NCBI GenBank assembly: GCA_903930095.1 | Contig: CAIYXE010000311.1 | Coordinates: 1 to 9,176, forward strand | Direction of reading: 5' to 3' | Length of the DNA: 9,176 bases | From: an uncultured Hyphomicrobiales bacterium | Lineage (GTDB): Bacteria > Pseudomonadota > Alphaproteobacteria > Rhizobiales > Aestuariivirgaceae | Part shown: piece by piece, positions 6,223 to 9,176 of the stretch | Numbering within the stretch: position 1 is the stretch's first letter | How the letters are laid out: every line of letters starts with the position of its first letter | Translations under genes and position numbers: made by a program | Notes under the pieces: generated by a model | The model's database searches: none | Told to the model about the DNA's origin: nothing | What the model saw: the letters and a program-made list of their open reading frames with translations, nothing else

Positions 6223-6856
6223 CGGCGCCAGGCGGCGGATAGGCGATCGCCACGCCATGGCCTGACCGCAGCCCGATCTCGACCGGGCCCAGCGCGATGT
6301 TGGACAGCGTCAGCGTCGCACCCAGCGCAACGTCGCGGTTGGCGAGCGGCCATTTCACGCCCGCAAGGTCAAGGCCTTCGAGATCGCCGAAGGGAATGAG
6401 GCTGATGCGCGTGCCAGCGGGCAGCACGGCGCGCATGCGGCCGGGAACGAGAGGCCATGCTTCCTCCAGGCCGCTGGTCAGCAGGCAGGAAAACCCTCTC
6501 CGCGCGATGGAGATGCTCTGGCCGAGAAGGCCCACCGCATGGTCCGTCTGCCCGCCAAGGCCGCCCAGCAGCAGAATGTCCCGCGCGCCGCGCCTGATGG
6601 CCTCCTCCACCGCGATGGCGCCGTCGGTCGCATCCTTCTCCGCGGGGAATGTGTCGCGCGGCACCTCGCGGTACTGCATGGTGAGTTCGGAGCCGGCGGA
6701 ATCGAAGTCTCCCACCCAGAGTTCCGGCACCACGCCCAGTGCGGCCGCGTGCATCATGCCGCTGTCAGCGGCAATCACGCGCGCGCCTCTGATCTGTGCC
6801 AGCAGGCGGGCGGTCGGTGTCATGTCGCCGCCGAGGAGGATTGCAAATCTCGTCAT
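6215..6856 (-). CDS. thiN: Thiamine pyrophosphokinase (thiamine diphosphokinase)
   Basis: Converts imported thiamine and ATP directly into thiamine pyrophosphate plus AMP in the cytosol. The 213-residue protein has the family signatures in order: LLGGDM (7-12), ADSGMMHAAALG (30-41), VGDFDS (48-53), EKDATDGAIAVEEA (73-86) with metal-binding acidic residues, and GGLGGQTDHAVGLL (98-111). The start at 6854-6856 (MTRFAILLGG) is chosen because it begins at the first beta strand and has an AGAAGG ribosome site about 8 bases upstream; the frame extends 12 codons further without family resemblance. It is first in an operon with the RNA methyltransferase (8-base overlap) and the flavoprotein. It is divergent from the thiBP transporter genes, a natural pairing because the imported product is its substrate. 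It has no TPP riboswitch of its own on this strand. Confidence 0.92.
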   Translation of the reverse strand: MTRFAILLGGDMTPTARLLAQIRGARVIAADSGMMHAAALGVVPELWVGDFDSAGSELTMQYREVPRDTFPAEKDATDGAIAVEEAIRRGARDILLLGGLGGQTDHAVGLLGQSISIARRGFSCLLTSGLEEAWPLVPGRMRAVLPAGTRISLIPFGDLEGLDLAGVKWPLANRDVALGATLTLSNIALGPVEIGLRSGHGVAIAYPPPGADD

Positions 6857-6880
6857 GCTTTGCCTTCTAGCAAATCGCGC

Positions 6881-6909
6881 TTGCCAGCGCACGCCCCAAG
6901 CCCTAGTTT
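6881..6909 (+). promoter_or_regulatory. Putative sigma70-type promoter of the thiBP operon
   Basis: TTGCCA (6881-6886, five of six matches to TTGACA) and TAGTTT (6904-6909, a weak -10 with TA and the final T) are separated by 17 bases. Transcription would begin near 6915-6917, almost exactly where the first helix of the TPP riboswitch starts (6914). The agreement of spacing and position supports the call; the weak -10 fits a GC-rich genome. The -35 overlaps a short inverted repeat, GCGCT-TGCC-AGCGC (6877-6890), which may be chance. Confidence 0.45.
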
Positions 6910-6913
6910 CCGC

Positions 6914-7015
6914 CCGCTCTCAACGGGGTGCCGCACGACGCGGCTGAGACAGGGCTTGCCGCCCCGGACCCGCTGAACCTGATCCGGATCATGCCGGCGG
7001 AGGGATTGTGGGCGG
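6914..7015 (+). ncRNA. TPP riboswitch (THI element) aptamer upstream of thiB
   Basis: The conserved core is complete: GGGGTGC (6925-6931), CTGAGA (6944-6949), and ACCTGATCCGGATCATGCCG continuing through GGCGGAGGGA (6977-7005). Helix P1 can form between 6914-6923 and 7006-7015 with one U-U mismatch. A P3-like hairpin pairs GCCGC (6930-6934) with GCGGC (6940-6944), and P5 pairs CCGG (6984-6987) with CCGG (6994-6997). Known TPP aptamers bind thiamine pyrophosphate and shut down thiamine synthesis or uptake genes. No GC hairpin followed by a U-run lies downstream, so control is probably translational. The element is oriented toward thiB, the first gene of the transporter operon. Confidence 0.96.
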
Positions 7016-7036
7016 ACGTTCTCCCAGAGTGTCCAG

Positions 7037-7062
7037 TCCTCCATCCAACGGCGAATGGAGGA
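7037..7062 (+). promoter_or_regulatory. Expression platform of the TPP riboswitch: hairpin hiding the thiB ribosome site
   Basis: TCCTCCAT (7037-7044) is perfectly complementary to ATGGAGGA (7055-7062), giving an 8-bp stem with a 10-base loop that buries the thiB Shine-Dalgarno GGAGG (7057-7061). The anti-SD arm UCCUCC (7037-7042) can instead pair with GGAGGG (6999-7004), part of the aptamer's 3' core, with five Watson-Crick pairs and one G-U. TPP binding would occupy the 6999-7004 segment and allow the hairpin to form, switching thiB translation off. The pairing is read directly; the switching scheme is inferred. Confidence 0.72.
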
Positions 7063-7065
7063 ATG

Positions 7066-8061
7066 ATGAAGAAGACACTGACAGCTCTGTTCGCAGCGCT
7101 CCTGCTCGCCACGCCCGCCGTGGCGAAGGAGACGCTCACCGTCTACACCTATGACAGCTTCGTTGCCGAATGGGGCCCCGGCCCCAAGGTGAAGGAGGCC
7201 TTCGAGAAGCAGTGCAACTGCACGCTCGAATGGGTGGCCCCCGGCGACGGCGTCGCCATGCTCAACCGCCTGAAGCTCGAGGGCGCCAATACCCAGGCCG
7301 ACGTGGTGCTGGGCCTTGACACCAACCTCACCGCGGAAGCCGCCAAGACCGGCCTCTTCGGCAAGCACGGCCTTGACGTGACGCTGGCGAAGACACCCGT
7401 TCCGTGGACGGATGAATATTTCATGCCCTTCGACTACGGCCACTTCGCCGTGATCTATGACACCGAAGCCATGAAAGAGCCGCCGAAGTCGCTGGACGAG
7501 CTGGTCAACGGCGACCCTTCGCAGAAGATCGTGCTGCAGGATCCGCGCTCATCCACCCCGGGACTGGGCTTCCTGCTGTGGATGAAGAGCGTCTATGGCG
7601 ATAAGGCGGCGGAGGCCTGGAAGAAGCTCGAGCCGCGCATCCTCACCGTCACGCCCGGCTGGTCGGAGGCCTATGCGCTCTTCACCAAGGGCGAGGCGCC
7701 GATGGTGCTCTCCTACACCACGTCTCCCGCCTATCATGTGATCGCGGAGAACACCGAGCGCTACAAGGCAGCCTCCTTCGCTGAGGGTCATTACCTGCAG
7801 GTCGAGGCCGCAGGCCTCATCGAGGCGAGCCCGGAGAAGGAACTGGCGAAGACATTCCTCGCCTTCATGATGGGCCCCGGCTTCCAGGACCAGATTCCCA
7901 CCAACAACTGGATGTTCCCGGCGGGCGCCACCTCAGCCCCGCTTCCCCCCGCCTTCGATGCGCTGGTGAAGCCGGTGAAGACGCTGCTCTTCACCCCGGA
8001 AGAGGTGGAACAGAACCGCCGCACCTGGATCGACGAGTGGCTGAATGCCACTGCCAAGTGA
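7066..8061 (+). CDS. thiB: Thiamine/TPP ABC transporter periplasmic binding protein
   Basis: Periplasmic receptor that binds thiamine, thiamine phosphate or TPP and delivers it to ThiP. From the second of two adjacent ATGs (7063 and 7066) the protein has 331 residues (E. coli ThiB 327). A signal peptide, KK followed by a hydrophobic core and ending ATPAVA, predicts cleavage after Ala20. Blocks shared with E. coli ThiB include [106 protein letters not shown] and NWMFP, so identity is secure. The ATG at 7066 is preferred because GGAGG at 7057-7061 is only one base from 7063. An in-frame GTG at 6928 lies inside the riboswitch and is not a start. Expression is under the TPP riboswitch. thiP follows after 51 bases. 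Confidence 0.96.
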   Translation: MKKTLTALFAALLLATPAVAKETLTVYTYDSFVAEWGPGPKVKEAFEKQCNCTLEWVAPGDGVAMLNRLKLEGANTQADVVLGLDTNLTAEAAKTGLFGKHGLDVTLAKTPVPWTDEYFMPFDYGHFAVIYDTEAMKEPPKSLDELVNGDPSQKIVLQDPRSSTPGLGFLLWMKSVYGDKAAEAWKKLEPRILTVTPGWSEAYALFTKGEAPMVLSYTTSPAYHVIAENTERYKAASFAEGHYLQVEAAGLIEASPEKELAKTFLAFMMGPGFQDQIPTNNWMFPAGATSAPLPPAFDALVKPVKTLLFTPEEVEQNRRTWIDEWLNATAK

Positions 8062-8097
8062 TGCCGCACACAGCTCCGTCATCCCGGTGAAGGCCTT

Positions 8098-8124
8098 GTA
8101 GGTGGTGCGACGGTGACCACCTAC
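8098..8124 (+). promoter_or_regulatory. Perfect 9-bp inverted repeat covering the thiP ribosome site and flanking its start codon
   Basis: GTAGGTGGT (8098-8106) and ACCACCTAC (8116-8124) are perfect reverse complements separated by nine bases. The left arm contains the probable thiP Shine-Dalgarno AGGTGG (8100-8105), and the GTG start (8113-8115) is the last codon of the loop. In mRNA this would be a stable 9-bp stem limiting thiP initiation, for example to keep the permease less abundant than ThiB. The repeat is read directly; the role is inferred. No U-run follows, so it is not an intrinsic terminator. Confidence 0.65.
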
Positions 8125-9176
8125 CGCCCCGCGATAACACCCGCCCTCATCGCGCTCGCATTCCTCGCGCTGGCGCTTGCCGCCGGCTTCCTGCCCGTGC
8201 TGCGCCTCGGGCTGGAGCAGGGGCTGCAGGGCCTTGATCCCTATGTCATCCGTGTACTGAGCTTCACGCTGCTGCAGGCGGGCCTCTCGACGCTGCTGTC
8301 GCTGGCGCTTGGGCTGCCGCTGGCGCGCGCGCTGGCAAGGCAGCAGGCCTTTCCCGGCCGTGGCCTGCTGGTGCGGCTTCTCAACCTGCCGCTGGCGTTG
8401 CCCGCCATCACCGTCATCATCGGCATCATCGAAGTCTATGGCGCCAGCGGCTGGCTCGGCGGCATCCTTGATATCTACGGGCTGCAGGGCATCCTTCTGG
8501 CGCATGTGTTCTTCAACGCGCCGCTCGCGGCACGGCTGATCCTCTCCGACCTCGAGCGCATCCCGCCTGAAAGCTTCAAGCTTGCCGCACAGCTGGGGTT
8601 CGGTCCTGCCGCCATCTGGCGCCTTGTCGAATGGCCGCAGGTCAGGAGTGGCATCGCAGGCGCGGCCCTTCTCATCTTCCTGCTCTGCGCGTCGAGCTTC
8701 GCCATCGTGCTGACACTGGGCGGGGGCCCTCGCGCGGCAACACTGGAAGTGGCGATTTACCAGTCGCTGCGTGCGGATTTCGATCCGCAGAGGGCCTCCA
8801 TGCTGGCCCTCGTCCAGCTGGCGCTCTGCGCCACGCTCGCCCTTCTGGCGCAGAAATGGGGCGGCCTCGCCCAGGGCTGGCCCATGCTGCGGCTCGGCGC
8901 CCGGCGCTATGACGGCAAGGGCCTCCCCGCCCGCCTGCTGGATGCGGGCATGATCGCCTGCGCGCTTCTGCTTCTCCTGCCGCCGCTTGCTGCCCTTCTT
9001 GGCGCGGGCCTGTTCCGCATTGACGTGTCCCCGCTCCTCTTCAGGGCCATCGTGACCAGCCTGGCGCTGGGTGCTGCCAGTGCGGTGCTCGCCTTCGCAC
9101 TCGTCTGGCCGCTTGCCGTGCTGGCGGTGCGCAGCGGGGCCTGGCGGCGGGTCGCCGCGCTCGCGGTGCTCGCCTC
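8113..9176 (+). CDS. thiP: Thiamine ABC transporter permease, N-terminal part (runs off window end)
   Basis: Inner-membrane permease that passes thiamine from ThiB across the membrane, driven by the ATPase ThiQ, probably encoded just beyond the window. From GTG 8113 the frame stays open to the window end (354 of roughly 530 residues). The N-terminus VTTYRPAITPALIALAFLAL begins the first membrane helix. Further segments match E. coli ThiP: YGLQGILLAHVFFNAPLAAR, the first EAA-type cytoplasmic loop (LERIPPESFKLAAQLGF...WRLVEWPQ), SFAIVLTLGGGPRAATLEVA and IYQSLRADFDPQRASMLALV. After a linker near residue 260-275 a second hydrophobic permease half begins (ALLLLLPPLAALLGAGLF), as expected for this two-domain fused permease. 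The start is supported by AGGTGG seven bases upstream, which sits in a 9-bp hairpin. Translation in this frame was read directly from the sequence. Confidence 0.93.
   Translation, partial: MTTYRPAITPALIALAFLALALAAGFLPVLRLGLEQGLQGLDPYVIRVLSFTLLQAGLSTLLSLALGLPLARALARQQAFPGRGLLVRLLNLPLALPAITVIIGIIEVYGASGWLGGILDIYGLQGILLAHVFFNAPLAARLILSDLERIPPESFKLAAQLGFGPAAIWRLVEWPQVRSGIAGAALLIFLLCASSFAIVLTLGGGPRAATLEVAIYQSLRADFDPQRASMLALVQLALCATLALLAQKWGGLAQGWPMLRLGARRYDGKGLPARLLDAGMIACALLLLLPPLAALLGAGLFRIDVSPLLFRAIVTSLALGAASAVLAFALVWPLAVLAVRSGAWRRVAALAVLA

Noticed and set aside
6223..6258. Upstream start giving 12 extra residues to the RNA methyltransferase
   Set aside because: The extra residues lie within thiN codons and do not resemble the family; the ATG at 6222 fits the family start and the short overlap.
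5176..6399. Long open frame (407 codons) on the + strand opposite the RNA methyltransferase gene
   Set aside because: It is antisense to a gene with an intact catalytic motif set, its translation is low-complexity and rich in Arg, Gly, Ala and His, and it matches no family. It is a product of GC-rich third positions.
6877..6890. Inverted repeat GCGCT-TGCC-AGCGC as a repressor operator in the thiN/thiB intergenic region
   Set aside because: Five-base GC-only arms are common by chance in this composition, and the riboswitch already explains regulation. It is mentioned only with the promoter.
6857..6892. Upstream start giving 12 extra residues to ThiN
   Set aside because: The extension is Arg-rich and unrelated to the family; the ATG at 6856 has an AGAAGG ribosome site and begins at the first conserved strand.
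6928..7062. N-terminal extension of thiB from an in-frame GTG
   Set aside because: These bases are the TPP riboswitch core and leader. The signal peptide begins at the tandem ATGs 7063/7066, which have a GGAGG ribosome site.
8062..8112. Intrinsic terminator between thiB and thiP
   Set aside because: The strong hairpin at 8098-8124 lacks a U-run and overlaps the thiP start, so translational control is a better reading.

Overview
The window is a GC-rich bacterial chromosomal segment, packed with genes and with almost no spare DNA. Genes overlap by 1-8 bases or sit a few bases apart, and GC-rich third positions generate long spurious antisense reading frames. A FOXRED1-like oxidoreductase, a ThiN-type thiamine pyrophosphokinase beside a TPP-riboswitch-controlled ThiBP transporter, and the protein sequences overall suggest an alphaproteobacterium, perhaps Hyphomicrobiales-like. 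That placement is inference. I see no mobile element, CRISPR array, tRNA or rRNA.

Left block, + strand, 1-3707. In order: the 3' end of a FOXRED1/sarcosine-oxidase-type FAD oxidoreductase, a pyridoxal kinase (pdxY), a DUF429 RNase-H-fold protein, a divergent FolD-like methylene-tetrahydrofolate dehydrogenase, and a PLP-dependent threonine/serine dehydratase. Junctions are 1-4 base overlaps except for a 34-base gap with a strong ribosome site before the FolD-like gene, so this looks like one transcription unit. It joins PLP supply, a PLP enzyme, a flavin amine-type oxidoreductase and a folate one-carbon enzyme. The FolD-like protein is the most unusual gene: its catalytic lysine is glutamine, and other active-site and cofactor positions also differ.

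Middle block, - strand, 6856-3700. thiN (thiamine pyrophosphokinase), a TrmA/RlmC/RlmD-type iron-sulfur RNA m5U methyltransferase, and a monoamine-oxidase-family flavoprotein form a tight operon. Its last gene runs convergently into the dehydratase, with the two stop ends overlapping by 8 bases.

Right block, + strand, from about 6881. A sigma70-like promoter leads directly into a complete TPP riboswitch and then thiB and thiP (thiamine ABC transporter; thiP is cut by the window end and thiQ probably follows). The riboswitch leader has no terminator but can form an 8-bp hairpin that hides the thiB ribosome site, with a plausible anti-sequestering partner inside the aptamer. A separate perfect 9-bp hairpin covers the thiP ribosome site. 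Import by ThiBP(Q) and pyrophosphorylation by divergently encoded ThiN together form a thiamine salvage module that ends in TPP, the riboswitch ligand.
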